Positions 40,236-51,664 of a stretch of DNA of 64,000 nt are shown in pieces. Source of the DNA: Mauremys mutica. Its lineage: Eukaryota > Chordata > Testudines > Geoemydidae. Positions within the stretch are counted from its first letter, which is position 1; each line of letters begins with the position of its first letter. The stretch covers positions 35,721,949 to 35,785,948 of the forward strand of contig NC_059084.1 in assembly GCF_020497125.1 (NCBI RefSeq), written 5' to 3'. A model generated the notes under the pieces. It was not told the DNA's origin, did no database searches, and was given only the letters and a program-made list of their open reading frames with translations. Made by a program: the position numbers and the translations under genes.

Positions 40236-42479
40236 GTGTTATGAGCGGATTGACCAGAAAAGTCCGGACTGTATCGAAGACATAGAACACTTTGTTAAAG
40301 GTTCTCAATTGCTTGTGGATATGTTGCAGAATTTTTTTTCCAAAACTGACAATCATGCAGACAAAGTAGAGAATTGTAACATCAATAAGGTGCGAGGAGC
40401 TGGTGACAAAGGCCTTTTGTCTAACTGTGGTCGAAGGAATCCTCTGGATGATGGTAACAATTCAAACGTAGGATGCCAGGGTTAGCAGAAAGGGGGGAAA
40501 GTGCCCATAGGAGATATCATAGACATTATCATAGACATTCCCTTAAGTTCCTCATACCAATCCAAAGGGAAGTACCGCTGAGCTGTCTTGAGACCCTCCC
40601 CAATCCCAAATTTGGTTCTAATTCAAAATGGACTAAATTACAATTATACAAGTCTACTAGGAACCTTGGTTTAGACTGAGACATGCAGCAGCCTGGCAAC
40701 AATCTTCTGAGTCTAGCAGAGGGTCAGGGCTCATCTGGTTGCAAAGTTTGTAGAGTCTAGCAGGGAAATGGGGAAAGGGAGCAGGTTGAGGAAAAGAGCA
40801 GACTAGGTAAAGTCACGCTGAACTACCAGGTAGTTGGGAAGGATGAGGACAAATTGGAGAGAGTCCAGATGAGAGCAAAAACAGGGATGAAAGGTATCAA
40901 AAACCTAACCTAGGCGGAAAAGTGGAAAAAACAAACAAACCAAAACAAACAAAAAAAAACAACAACAAAAACAAAAAACCTTGGCATGTATAGTCTTGCG
41001 AAAAGAAGACTGGTCGGGGTCTACAAATATCTTACAGGCTTATAAAGAGGATGGGGATCAATGGCTCTCCATGTCCACTACAGGCAGGTGAAGAAGAAAT
41101 GGGCTTAATCTGTAGCCATTTAGGAGATTTAACCACCAAACTATGGGCTATTCTCTTAGCCCCTCCTGTTGAAGTTGTTTTCTTGTGTCTAAATAATTAA
41201 ATATGCATTAGGCCAGATAGAAAGCAAGAAAGACTTCACTGGTGGTGGTTAGGGCATGCAAGCGTGGTAGGAGACCCTGTTCAAGGCCCTTCTTTATATT
41301 CCACAGAGAAAGGAATTATCTCCCAACTCCCTGAAGAGGTTTTAAAATAATTGTGTGCATCTAGGAGCTCCAGCATTATCATAAAAGAGCAAATACCAAA
41401 AGAAGCAAGAAAAAGTTGCATGAGTTGGCATCTCTGCTGTTGCAACACTGACTTTCTAACCCTGAGAACTTTTGAAAGGTTGGTCACTAGTTCTGAGAAA
41501 CAGGCTTTTGAGAACAACTTCTGAAAACATCGTGAGAACTTTTAAAAGGTTGCTCACTCATTGTGGTGCTTAAATGAGAGCCGGGCCCATCCGGACATCT
41601 AGCCTCGACTGTGGAGCCTGAAAGTCTGTCTCTAAATGCACAAGGTACCCCAACAGAATCATGTGGAATAACAAATATGGTTGAAAAGATCATCAGACAT
41701 TCAGATACAAAAAGGAGGTGTCATCTATTGAATGAACAAATCAATACGAACTATGAACTCAGCCCACTGCTTCATTTTCACTCGGATTAGCCAAATGGCG
41801 AGACCAAAGGAATCATATGCACTCTACAGATCAACTCTAACCACTTCCATTTTGTTCTATCCAAACCAAAACTAGTGATGTTTTCTATGGGAAGTCTGAA
41901 ATGTAGTGACTGACATCCATAGGGCCTGCTTTGCCTCTCTCTTTCTCAGGCTCTGAAGAAGGGGACTGAGCAGGAGTGTCAGGGCAGTGCGTCACACAGA
42001 GAACACTTTGTTACAGGCCCTCAGCTGGCTGCTTATTGTTGACATATAAACAATCATGATGATCAAGTAGAAAATCAGTCAGGGAGACTGGCCAGCCTCT
42101 TGGGCAGCATGATCAAGGTGTAGCATAGCAGTGACATCTCTGCCTAACGCCAGGGAAGGTTTTACAGCTCAGAGACGGGTGCCGGCCGGCAGTTGGGGGC
42201 TGAGCTCCCTGGTGGCGGAGCTGCTTAGCATTCTGGCTTTTGTGAATCCCATTCTGAGGTGCCCATTTCCCACCATTCATTGTTCAGAGAGTCTGAGTGT
42301 AGAACACAGGCCTGGTGATTCACACTGATTTTCTAGATGCTTCACAGTTAGGCACGTCACATGCACAGCTCCACATAAAACTGGAAAGCAACGTGTGGTT
42401 GTGGACATTCTCAGCGGGGTGAGGGCCGTGAAAATAGGCTCGGGCTGGTTTCGGGAGGACATGTGGCAAGAACAGTCTC

Positions 42480-43770
42480 AGGCCCCTGAGTTATGTTCAC
42501 CGCCAACAGATCTATCAAAGGAGGCCCATACTGGAGTGGGCTGGCTCAACACAGTCCATTGATCCAGCTACCAACTTGCTGGTTTCTAAGGGTAATAGGA
42601 CTGACCTGCCAGCAAGATTTCAGAGAACAATACTGGAGGGTCTTCATGATAATACAGCAGCAGAACACCTGGGGTATGAAAAGACACTGACAGAGTATTT
42701 TGGATTAGGGTGGCTGCAGATATTAAAGACTAAGTACTCTCCTGTCTTACCTGTCAAGGCTGGAAAGGATCAGTAAGGGGAGGCAGAACTCCTTTGAGGC
42801 AAATGCTCCAACTTAGTAAGCCCTGGGAGTTCATACAGATTGACTTGAAATCCCGGCTACCAGAAGCTCCAGTTAAAAAAATGGTGTCTGCTTGTAGTAT
42901 ACAACACTTTCTCAAGGTATGTGGTGGTACAGCCATGGACAGATAGAAAGACTGAGACAATCACAGATAACTGATGAAACCTGTAGTGTTACAGTTCCAA
43001 TCACCCAGCGGCATTTGAGGAGCTCAGGGGCAGAAATTTGAATCCCAGATCTTACACACAGTTTGCCAACAATTCCAGACAATCACGGTGAGGACCAGAG
43101 TCATCCCCCAAGTGAGCAATAGGGGTGTGGAGAAAGGACACTGCACCATTGGTTCTGTGCTTAGAGTCTGAGTCAGTGAAGACCAGTGAAACTGGATTTG
43201 AAGACACTTTTGGACACTTTGGCTTCATGTAAAGCCAGCCAGCACTCAGCTATCCATTGCTCTCTTTTGAGATTATTATTTGACTCTTCAAACCCAGGCT
43301 TCCTCGTAACTTGATGCACAGGCAGCACAAAATGTCAGGGCCTCTGGCACATGGACAGGTGTCTGACATGCGGAATCTTATATGGGTTACCTGAGGAGAG
43401 CACTTCAGAAAGACCGAAAGGACATAAATCTTGCACTCACTGAAGGCAAACACTGAGGATGCTCTACCTCTATCCCACAGGGATGCAGAGAATGATTTGG
43501 ATGTCCCTCAGCCAGTATCTGTGGCTCGTGGTGAGACACTGGGTGTGGAGGAGGAATTGTGAGAGTGTTCCTGGGATCTCAACACACTGACGTTTTCAAC
43601 AAATAGTCTGTCCACAATGGATAGACCTTACCTAGAGGACATAAATCTTGCATTCACTGATAATCTAGATAAAGCTATGACTGTTGTCTCTGTGAAAGAA
43701 TATAGGACTGGAGCAGGCAGATCAACCTGGAAACCTACATGGATGGAAGACTATGTGCATTCCTAGGAGT
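42480..43770 (+). pseudogene. Ty3/gypsy-like retrotransposon pol remnant (integrase), copy A
   Basis: Frames give LPARFQRTILEGLHDN, AAEHLGYEKTL and a later SYLSRLERISK / CLTCQGW-type block, the H-H-C-C zinc domain at the start of a gypsy integrase, then a PWEFIQIDLKSRLPEAP-like start of the catalytic core. Many frameshifts break it. The last open part ends in a GAGRSTWKPTWMEDYVHS-like terminus shortly before the polypurine tract. The enzyme would have inserted element DNA; this copy cannot. Confidence 0.65.
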
Positions 43771-43795
43771 TATTGTTTAAAGTTCTTATTTAACT

Positions 43796-44660
43796 AAAGG
43801 GGGGATATTGTAATGATCAGCACATCTTTATCTTTGTGCTAAGTTGTTGTCTGGTATGTTATTTTGTTGTTCTATCTGATCTTGGCGGTTTAGCAGTCTG
43901 CGTGTGCTGGAGTTGGTACTTGCACTTTTCCAATAACTCCCTGTGCAACTATTAGAGTATTGTTAGCACTATAGCTGAGGTCAGGGCCCCACTCTGCCAT
44001 GTCCTTTATATAGAAAGTAAGAAACTGCTCCTGCTCCAAGTAGTTTATAATCTAAACAGGCAGGAGGTGGGGGACTAAACAGAGGCAAAGGAATCATTAG
44101 AACCCAGTTCTCCTGACCTGCACTCCAGTCCTCTATTCACTCACTCTCACTGCCTCACAATTTATTAAAATGAATAATGGTGCTCTGGCTGGAGTAAGGG
44201 CATGACAGGCTTGTGTTTAGCTTGTTTCCTCATGTGGCATTGTTCTCCTGACTGGTTTGTGCATTCCCCACATTAACTGACTAGGATGCCTGTTAGCAAT
44301 CCTGAGGGAGGAATGCCACTTCATACAAAAGGGGCTGTTTGATGTTTAAATGGAATGATTTAATTATTTTAAATTCTTTGGCCTTTTCTGAAGCTTTGCC
44401 CTGCGGAAAGGGCTCAGGTTTTCTTCCAGAAGAAAGCATTGTATTATCAGCACTTGGGACTGTGTTGAAAGATGCTGACGCATTCTTGCACAGTAGTGTG
44501 CATATCAGTTGGCTTTGTGAACCACAGATATGTGCTGATGATATGGACAGCTGAGAAAAACAACTATCAAAAAAAATTAGAAAATGGAAAGCTGAGACTC
44601 TCACTTTTTCCCATTGTATTTCAGTTTAAGGTTTGTTTTTTGTGGGTTTTTTTTAATGAA
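43796..44660 (+). repeat. Polypurine tract and LTR-like segment, copy A
   Basis: AAAGGGGGGAT at 43796-43806 is followed by TGTAATGATCAGC at 43809, which fits a polypurine tract directly before a 3' LTR. The same junction lies at 55488-55500 in copy C. The LTR's far end is not defined, and no 5' partner was found in the window. Confidence 0.55.
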
Positions 44661-44759
44661 TATTTTCACAAAAACAACTGGAAAATGTGGATGTTTCATT
44701 CCAAAACCAAATGCCCCAAATTATATTTTGTTTTAATTTGGAAAGGTTAGCTCAGTATT

Positions 44760-45065
44760 ACCTTGGGGCTGTAGGAAGTGGTACCTCATGCCCCAAATCT
44801 GCCCAATGGGCCACGTTCCCCACCTGAACTACATCTCCCATGATGCACCATGGCCAAGGACACCCATTATGCACCATAGTGGCTTAGCAAGAGGTGCATC
44901 TTGGGAAACAGTCTGCCCAGGGAACGTGGTCCATAGAGGAGAATGACCCATAAGCCAGCTCCTATGAGGCATCATAGCCACATTTCAGATTTTTTGTTTT
45001 ATTTTGTTTGCGGCTGAAAGGTTTTGTTGTTTGTTGTTGTGATTTTGTCAAACAGTAAATTTTCC
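44760..45065. repeat. Repeat with ACTACATCTCCCATGATGCA core
   Basis: CTGAACTACATCTCCCATGA and TGGTGCATC/GGTGCATCTTGGGAAACAG blocks form imperfect inverted pairs around 44822-44912. A close copy lies at 47465-47550. Probably a small non-autonomous DNA element inside the larger unit. Confidence 0.5.
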
Positions 45066-45735
45066 CTCAGAAAAACAAAACATGCCAGACTGGGGAGCCG
45101 CTACTGCTCCCCATCTAGTCTGTACGGAAACCAGAAGGCAGATGGTGTCACATGATTGATTATAGAAGTATTAATGAAGCTACAGTACTTATGGCCCCAA
45201 TTGTAGTCAACCTTCCAACTCTAAGGGCCAGAGTAGTAGCTATGGATAAATGGTTCGCTGTCCTTGGACATTGCTAATTGCTTCTAGACAGCTGCAGTCC
45301 ACAGGGCCCTGGGCTGGAACCTGGAGTAGAGGGTGGGCCTGGGTTCCCCCCGAAACCTCCCAACTCCTGATCAAACACATGAGGAATTGTCCTGGACTGT
45401 GGCTTCTACCAGAGAGGAAGGTCTCTAGGCTGTTTCTCGACCCACAGGGTGAATCTGTGAGGTGAGCAAATCCGCCAATAAGCTCAGGACCCACCAAGGT
45501 AGAGGAGGAACTTTGTCACCTTGCATGCAAGTTTTTAATAAAGCTGTTAAACAACACCAGACCCATAACAAATCCCTGGGGAACCCTACCCTAGATCTCC
45601 TTCGAATCCAACATCATTCCATTAATAATAGTTAATCTTTGTTTGTGGTTGTTTGTGGTTGTTTAACCAATTATGGATCAGCGTAATTATGGATCAGCAG
45701 GTAGTTCTACTGAACCTGCATATGTTGTGATATGT
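45066..45735. other. Linker between copies A and B, with LTR-like piece
   Basis: The part 45243-45500 shares words such as GGGCTGGAACCTGGAGTAGA and GGTGGGCCTGGGTTCCCC with the LTR-like region at 50340-50400, suggesting a fragment of the same LTR family. Two tandem TTTGTGGTTG units lie at about 45640-45662. No gene. Confidence 0.4.
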
Positions 45736-47702
45736 AGAGCAAATACCAAAAGAAGCAAGAAAAAGTTGCATGAGTTGGCATCTCTGCTGTTACAACACTG
45801 ACTTTCTAACCCTGAGAACTTTTGAAAGGTTGGTCACTAGTTCTGAGAAACAGGCTTTTGAGAACAACTTCTGAAAACATCGTGAGAACTTTTAAAAGGT
45901 TGCTCTCTCATTGTGGTGCTTAAATGAGAGCTGGGCCCTTCCGGACAACTGCCCTCGACTGTGGAGCCTGAAAGTCTGTCTCTAAATGCACAAGGTACCC
46001 CAACAGAATCATGTGGAATAACAAATACGGTTGAAAAGATCATCAGACATTCAGATACAAAAAGGAGGTGTCATCTATTGAATGAACAAATCAATACGAA
46101 CTATGAACTCAGCCCACTGCTTCATTTTCACTCGGATTAGCCAAATGGCGAGACCAAAGGAATCATATGCACTCTACAGATCAACTCTAACCACTTCCAT
46201 TTTGTTCTATCCAAACCAAAACTAGTGATGTTTTCTATGGGAAGTCTGAAATGTAGTGACTGACATCCATAGGGCCTGCTTTGCCTCTCTCTTTCTCAGG
46301 CTCTGAAGAAGGGGATTGAGCAGGGGTGTCAGGGCAGTGCGTCACACAGAGAACACTTTGTTTCAGGCCCTCAGCTGGCTGCTTATTGTTAACATATAAA
46401 CAATCATGATGATCAAGTAGAAAATCAGTCAGGGAGACTGGCCAGCCTCCTGGGCAGCATGATCAAGGTGTGGCATAGCAGTGACATCTCTGCCTAACGC
46501 CAGCGAAGGTTTTACAGCTCACAGACGGGTGCCGGCCGGCACTTGGGGGCTGAGCTCCCTGGTGGCGGAGCTGCTTGGCATTCTGGCTTTTGTGAATCCC
46601 ATTCTGAGGTGCCCTTTCCCGCCATTCATTGTTCAGAGAGTCTGAGTGTAGAACACAGGCCTGGTGATTCACACTGATTTTCTAGATGCTTCACAGTTAG
46701 GCACGTCACTGGGAGACAAAACAAAGGCAAAAGAATCATTAGAAACCAGGTATCCTGAACTGCACGCGACGGCTTTATTCAGTCACTCTCACTGGCTCAA
46801 AATTTATTAATATGAATAATGGTTCTCTGGCCGGAGTAAGGGCATGACAGTCTTGTGTTTAGCTTGTTTACTCATGTGGCATGGTTCTCCTGACTGGTTT
46901 GTGCGTTCCCCACATTAACTGACCAGGATGCCTGTTAGCAATTCGGAGAGAGGAATGCAACCTCATTCAAAAGGGGCTGTCTGATGTTTAAATGGAATGG
47001 TTTAATTCCTTTAAAATCTTTGCCCTTTTCTAAAGCTTTGCCCTGCGGAAGGGGCTCAGGTTTTCTTCCAGGTGAAAGCATTGTATTATCAGTACTTGGG
47101 ACTGTGTTGAAAGACGCTGACGCATTCTTGCACAGTAGTGTGCATATCATGTGGCTTTGTGAACCACAGATCAGTGCTGCCGATATGGACAGCTGAGGAA
47201 AACAACTACCGGGAAAAAAAATAGAAATTTAAAAGCTGAGATTCTCTCCTTTCCCCACTGTATTTCAGCGTAAAGGTTGGGGTTGTTTGGTTTTTTTTGG
47301 TTAGTGAACTTTTTCACAAAAACAACTGGAAAATGTGGATGTTTCATTCTAAATCCCAATACCCCAAAATTATATTTTTATGTTGAAAGATTAGCCCTGT
47401 ACTACATTGGGGCTGTAGGCAGCGGTAACTCATGGCCCCAATCTGCCCAATGGGCCACGTTCCACACCTGAACTATATCTCCCATGATGCACCATGGCCA
47501 AGGACACCCATTATGCACCAAAGTGCCTCGGCAACAGGTGCATCATGGGAAACAGTCTGCCCAGGGAACGTGGTCCATAGGGGAGAATGACCCATAAGCT
47601 CCCATGAGACATCATAGCCATAATTCAGATTCTTTGGTTTGTTTTGTTTGTGGCTGATAGGTTATCTTATACGTTTGCTATTGTGATTTTGTCAAAAAGT
47701 GG
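45736..47702 (+). repeat. Repeated unit, copy B, internally deleted
   Basis: 45736-46709 matches copy A 41386-42360 almost base for base, then the match jumps to A 44070. The integrase remnant and polypurine tract (about 1.7 kb) are missing. The rest matches A to about 45060. The join lies at GGCACGTCAC|TGGGAGAC. Confidence 0.9.
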
Positions 47703-47894
47703 TGTTGATGTGTCCCAGCGCCGTTGATTGGAGATTTTCGGTAGCAGTCCCTGGTTGGGACGCAGGCACTCAGAGGGTATCTCCCGTCTCGTTGGAATCT
47801 TTCTGAGTGCCTGAATCCTGCATCCCCCTAAGTTCCTTCTCTACCGTGGACAATTTTACTAGTTCTCCAAAGTAACAGGGAGGAGGGTGGGGAG

Positions 47895-47996
47895 TGGAGC
47901 ACCCATAGGGACACACATCTCAAAGAACCTCAGTTACTGCAAGGTGAGTAACTTTCTCTTCTTCTTTGAGTGCTGTCCCTATGGGTGTTCCACTCT
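47895..47996. repeat. Near-perfect palindrome of DIRS type
   Basis: GAGTGGAGCACCCATAGGGA on the left pairs with TCCCTATGGGTGTTCCACTC on the right, extended by CTCAAAGAA / TTCTTTGAG. The loop holds a smaller pair AGTTACT / AGTAACT. A second inverted pair CAGGCACTCAGA / TCTGAGTGCCTG lies upstream at 47762-47815. Confidence 0.85.
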
Positions 47997-48002
47997 AGGT
48001 GA

Positions 48003-48330
48003 ATGTGTAGGAGTTCCCACTATGGTCGGTGGGACTTTGGAGATGCGGCAGTGAGTAGTTTAGAGAGTACTGTCTGGCCTACTATGGCGTCTGCCATGGT
48101 ATCTTGTGTGATAGCATAGTGTTTGGCAAACATGTGTTTAGATGACCATGTAGCTGCTTTACAGATGTCAGAAATGGGTACGTTATGAAGGAAGGCAACG
48201 GATGTCGACATAGCTTGAGTGGAATGAGTTCTAATGCCTTTGGGTGGTTGAATCTTTTGAATATGGTAAGAGGATCTGATGCAGTCAGAGATCCACTTAG
48301 ACAGACGTTGATTTTACGAGTGTAGTCTTT
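48003..48330 (-). pseudogene. DIRS-like tyrosine recombinase, C-terminal part
   Basis: Minus-strand frame: KWISDCI, then PPKGIRTHSTQAMSTSVAFL, VPISDICKAATWSSKHMFAK and HYAI. This matches the second half of a tyrosine recombinase: the H-x-x-R box (here THSTQ, with the Arg position changed to Gln), the helix with ATWSS, and a terminal Tyr after MFAKH. An upstream stop is present. The enzyme class joins circular DNA into the genome without target duplication. With the Arg replaced and the N-terminal half missing it is inactive. Confidence 0.7.
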
Positions 48331-48370
48331 TCTACTGTGCAGGAAGACGTATCAGACTTGCTCGGAACAG

Positions 48371-49115
48371 GCTAGTTCATGGGTTTGAAGGCTCAGCGGT
48401 ACCCCAGTTCCAGGTTGCACCCCAAGGTAATATGTCACACTTGGTTAGTGGTGAAGGCACTCAGCCAGGTTTATTGTCAAGGAAGCATGGCCCTAGCACC
48501 CTGTGCGTGCTACAGGTATACGAGCCCATGTATGCTTGTTACAATGGACCCAACTCAGTGAGAAGTATGATTTTCCACTCCTCCCCCTCAGCTGGACCAA
48601 GACACCCCTTCTGCGACCCTTTTTGATGCACTGATACAAACAAGTTACATATTGCCTCTCTGATGTGGTGAGTTATCACCCCTTACCTTGTACTTGTTGG
48701 TTCCATCAAAACATTTCTAGCCATCACACTGTCATACTGACCTTAACTTTAGGTGGGGTCAGTGTGTACCTGTTATCTTCGGGGAGTGTGTTCCTACCAT
48801 CCTTGGTATTGGGGTGTTCTGGTACCACCCTTCTGGAATGTGTTTGCCTGAGTGCCCTGTACCTTGCACTTCTTAGCAATGTGTCTGTTTTTGCAATACC
48901 AGCCCTCTTCTTGCCAAGTTCTGTGAATGTGCAGGCAGCCATGTTTTGTAACAGGGCCTGACTTCTGCCTATAGTCTGACTCTTGCTAACTTTGCTTTAT
49001 ATCAGCAGGGTCTGATTACTTTACTTCAGGCCTTAGTCCTCATACCAGGCCTTATGTCTCAGGTTTTCTCTTTCTACTGCAGGAGCAAATTAAAACAATA
49101 GTCCAGTATCACATC
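48371..49115. repeat. LTR-like or unassigned repeat
   Basis: The block is C+T-rich with TTAAAACAATAGTCC near its end, but no clear TG...CA pair. No gene. It may be a solo LTR. Confidence 0.3.
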
Positions 49116-49265
49116 CACCTTCCCTCAGGGACGGACTGGCCAGCACCCATCTCTAGGTAGTTCCTGCTCCCAGCCAGGCCTATTTCATAGAATGAGAGCT
49201 GGATATAGGCCCCCGCTCCCTGCCAGCCCCCAAATGAGCTGGGCTTTCCCCTGCTAACCCTTCCC

Positions 49266-49503
49266 TCCTGTAATGGGGCATAAGAACATAAGAACAGCCA
49301 TACTGGGTCAGAACAATGGTCCATCTAACCCAGTATCCTGTCCTCCAACAGCGGTCATTGACAGGTGGTTGAGAGGGAATGAACAGAACAGGCAATCATT
49401 GAGTGATCCATCCCCTGTCGTTCAGTCTTCTGGCAGTCAGAGGTTTAGGGACACCCACAGCATGGGATTGCCTCCCTGACCAGCCTGGCTAATAGCCATT
49501 GAT
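49266..49503 (-). mobile_element. CR1-family 3' tail and RT end, minus strand
   Basis: CATAAGAACATAAGAACAGC, CATACTGGGTCAGAACAATG and TCTGGCAGTCAGAGGTTTAG form the tail and the last part of this CR1 subfamily. The end abuts a piece of the repeated unit leader at 49506. Confidence 0.8.
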
Positions 49504-49505
49504 GG

Positions 49506-49690
49506 ACCCCATGTTGCGGAATTTTTTTTTCCAAAACTGACAATCATGCAGGTGCGAGGAGCAGACAAAGGCCTTTTGTCTACCTGTGGTGGAAGGAATC
49601 CTCTGGATGATGGTGACAATTCAAATGTATGATGCAAGGTTTAGTAGAAAGGGGGGAAAGTGCCCATTGGAGATATCATAGACATTACAA
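49506..49690 (+). repeat. Partial copy of the repeated unit leader
   Basis: ATGTTGCGGAATTTTTTTTT to GCCCATTGGAGATATCATAG matches 40319-40520, with about 35 bases missing near 49550. It shows the leader is an independent repeat or that a fourth unit once began here. Confidence 0.75.
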
Positions 49691-49921
49691 TTTCTGTCAA
49701 GTGGGTATAAAAGCAGGGTAGTATAATCAATAGAAGAAATGTTTAATTTCACGGGGGCCACAAAAAATCAGCAGTGACAGCAAAAGTAGGAGATATCATA
49801 GAAATTACAATTTCTGTCAAGCGGGTATAAAAGCAGGGCAGTATAATCAATAGGGTGAAATCACAGAAGAAATGTTTAATTTCATGGGGGCCACAAAAAA
49901 TCAGCTGTGACAGCATAAGTA
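49669..49921. repeat. Tandem duplication, about 120 bp x 2
   Basis: 49669-49788 and 49789-49921 are near-identical (GGAGATATCATAGACATTAC against GGAGATATCATAGAAATTAC, both with GGGTATAAAAGCAGGG). The second unit has an extra GGGTGAAATCACA. Each contains a TATAAAA motif. Confidence 0.9.
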
Positions 49922-50671
49922 CTACAGGGGTGCTCCCTAGGGGTCCACTTCTCCAAGCCCCAGCAGGCCTGAGCAGGTTGAAAAAGGCCAATTAACCTCA
50001 TATGCTGCACGTGGAGGAGAGCTGGAGTCTGTTAACGTGTAACTGAAGAGGAAGCTCAACTGGGCAGGGCCAGGCTGGATTTCTATTAAGAGAGGAAGTT
50101 GAGAAGAAGAGGGGTCTTCAGGCGGAGACCTTCAGTCACTCCTCAGAGAGAAAGGGAGTTGGCTAAGGACAAAGAGGAGGTCTAAGGTCTGGTGAGAAAC
50201 AGATGGCTGAAGTAGGCATGGGGAGTAGAGGAAGCTCAGGCTGGTGAACTCAGAGGTGGGCCAGGAGATGGAAAGGCGAGGTAGGAAAGAGCCCAGGGTA
50301 ACAGCAACAGGATCTGAGATTGAGCAGACCGTGGTTGCTGGACATAGTGTCCCTGGACTGGAACCTGGAGTATTGTGCATTGCCGGGTTCCTTTTACCAG
50401 CCACTGAGAAAGTGGCTCTGGACCTGGCTTGGCCTGGAAGACTGCTTGATGTGGCATATGGAAGGCTTGTCCAGTGGGACTTTGACACCCCAGAGAGAAG
50501 GACTACATAGTGACCTGGCTATAGGGTCAAGTCACAACGAGGAGCACCTCGAGACCCAGAGAGACAGAAAGGCCATGGTGAGAGCCACTGCTGGGACGGG
50601 TGCCAGACAAAGTGAGTGCTAATCCTCAGAGCCAGCCACAAAGCGGCACTCCAGTGGTGAATGAACCCCGT
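49908..50671 (+). repeat. Solo LTR-like repeat
   Basis: Non-coding, purine-rich block from near TGTGACAGCATAAG to AACCCCGTTACATCA. Words in it (CCCTGGACTGGAACCTGGAG, GAGAGAAGGACTACATAGTG) recur at 45300 and 51667. Resembles an LTR by composition and recurrence; ends not proven. Confidence 0.45.
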
Positions 50672-50860
50672 TACATCATCTCCAACACCTGATGTAGAAG
50701 CCCAAAATTTGGTCCAAGACTTTGGATTTGGAAGATGTTTTGTTTTGTTTTTGTTATTTTGTATTTTATTAACTCATATATCCAGAGTTATTCTGCTGCA
50801 AAGACATGTCTGGAAACTCTTTTATGTGATATCCTTACATGTGGGAGAGGATGGATGTTC
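50672..50860. other. Short unassigned spacer
   Basis: T-rich spacer between the LTR-like repeat and the CR1 tail; nothing identified. Confidence 0.4.
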
Positions 50861-51600
50861 ATAACAACATAAGAATGGACATACTGGGTCAGACCAATGC
50901 TCCATCTACCCAGTGTCCTGTCGTCAAACGGTGGCCAATGCCAGATGTTTCAAAGGGAATGAACAGAACAGGGCAATTATCGAGGGACCATCCCCCATTG
51001 TCCAGTCCCAGCATCTGGCAGTAAAAGGCTTAGAGACACCCAGAGCATTGGGTTGCATCCCTGACCATCTTGTCTCATAGCCATCAATGGAACTAGACTC
51101 CAGGAACTTATCTAATTCCTTTTTAAACCCAGTCATTCTTTTGGCCTTCACAACATCCCCTGGCAACAAGTTCCACAAGTTGACTGTGCATTATGTGAAG
51201 AAATACTTCCTCACGTTTGTTTTAAACTAGAATGACCAGATACCAAGTGTAATAAATTGGGACAGGGGGTGGAGGGTAATAGGTGCCTATATAAGCAAAA
51301 GCCCCAAATATCGGGAGCATTGCTATAAAATCGGGACATCTGGTCACCCTGTTTTAAACCTGCTGCCTGTTAATTACATTGAGTGACCCCTAGTTCTTGT
51401 GTTATGTGAAGGAGTAAATACATCCTTATTCACTTTCTCCGCACCAGCCATGACTTTACAGACCTCTCTCATATACCCTCTCAGTCATTTCATTTCCAAG
51501 CTCAGCAGTCCCTGTCTTTTTATTGTCTCCTCATAAAAAAGCTCTTCCATTCCCTTAATTATTTTTGTTGCCCTTCTCTGTACCTTTATATCTTTTTTTA
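50861..51600 (-). mobile_element. CR1 LINE 3' end, minus strand, with nested hAT MITE
   Basis: The tail ATAACAACATAAGAATGGAC and ATACTGGGTCAGACCAATGC is followed by a minus-strand coding remnant of the RT end (KFLESSSIDGY, NLLPGDVVKAKRMTGFKKEL). A MITE at 51228-51351 splits it. The more upstream part (51360-51600) carries NSRD- and KELFYE-like traces. Confidence 0.8.
51228..51351. mobile_element. Small hAT-type MITE, 124 bp, with 8-bp target duplication
   Basis: Ends TAGAATGACCAGATACC and GGACATCTGGTCACCCTG are inverted partners, and TTTTAAAC is repeated at 51220-51227 and 51352-51359. The insertion interrupts a CR1, giving a clear order of events. Non-coding. Confidence 0.88.
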
Positions 51601-51664
51601 GCTGGGGCAAGCAGGACTGTGAGTCAGACTCCTTTCATGCAGATATCATTTCTTCTCTTCTCTA

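Larger units (their letters stand above)
40320..45065 (+). repeat. Repeated unit, copy A (4.7 kb)
   Basis: Shares long, mostly colinear similarity with copy C (52230-56353) and in part with copy B (45736-47702). Contents: a leader also found at 49506-49690, an old CR1 piece (40850-41110), a non-coding middle, a Ty3/gypsy-like integrase remnant (42480-43770), a polypurine tract (43796-43806) and an LTR-like part beginning TGTAATGATCAG at 43809. Identity between copies is about 93-96% by eye in the conserved blocks. Confidence 0.85.
47703..48370 (-). mobile_element. DIRS-like retrotransposon fragment
   Basis: The minus strand encodes the C-terminal part of a tyrosine recombinase, and next to it lies a strong inverted repeat (47895-47996), as at the inverted/complementary ends of DIRS elements. 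The other genes (gag, RT/RNase H) are absent. The block follows directly on copy B. Confidence 0.7.

Noticed and set aside
41281..41517. 78-codon minus-strand frame repeated at 53003-53239
   Set aside because: Conserved only because the surrounding unit is duplicated; no motif, and copy B lacks its start region.
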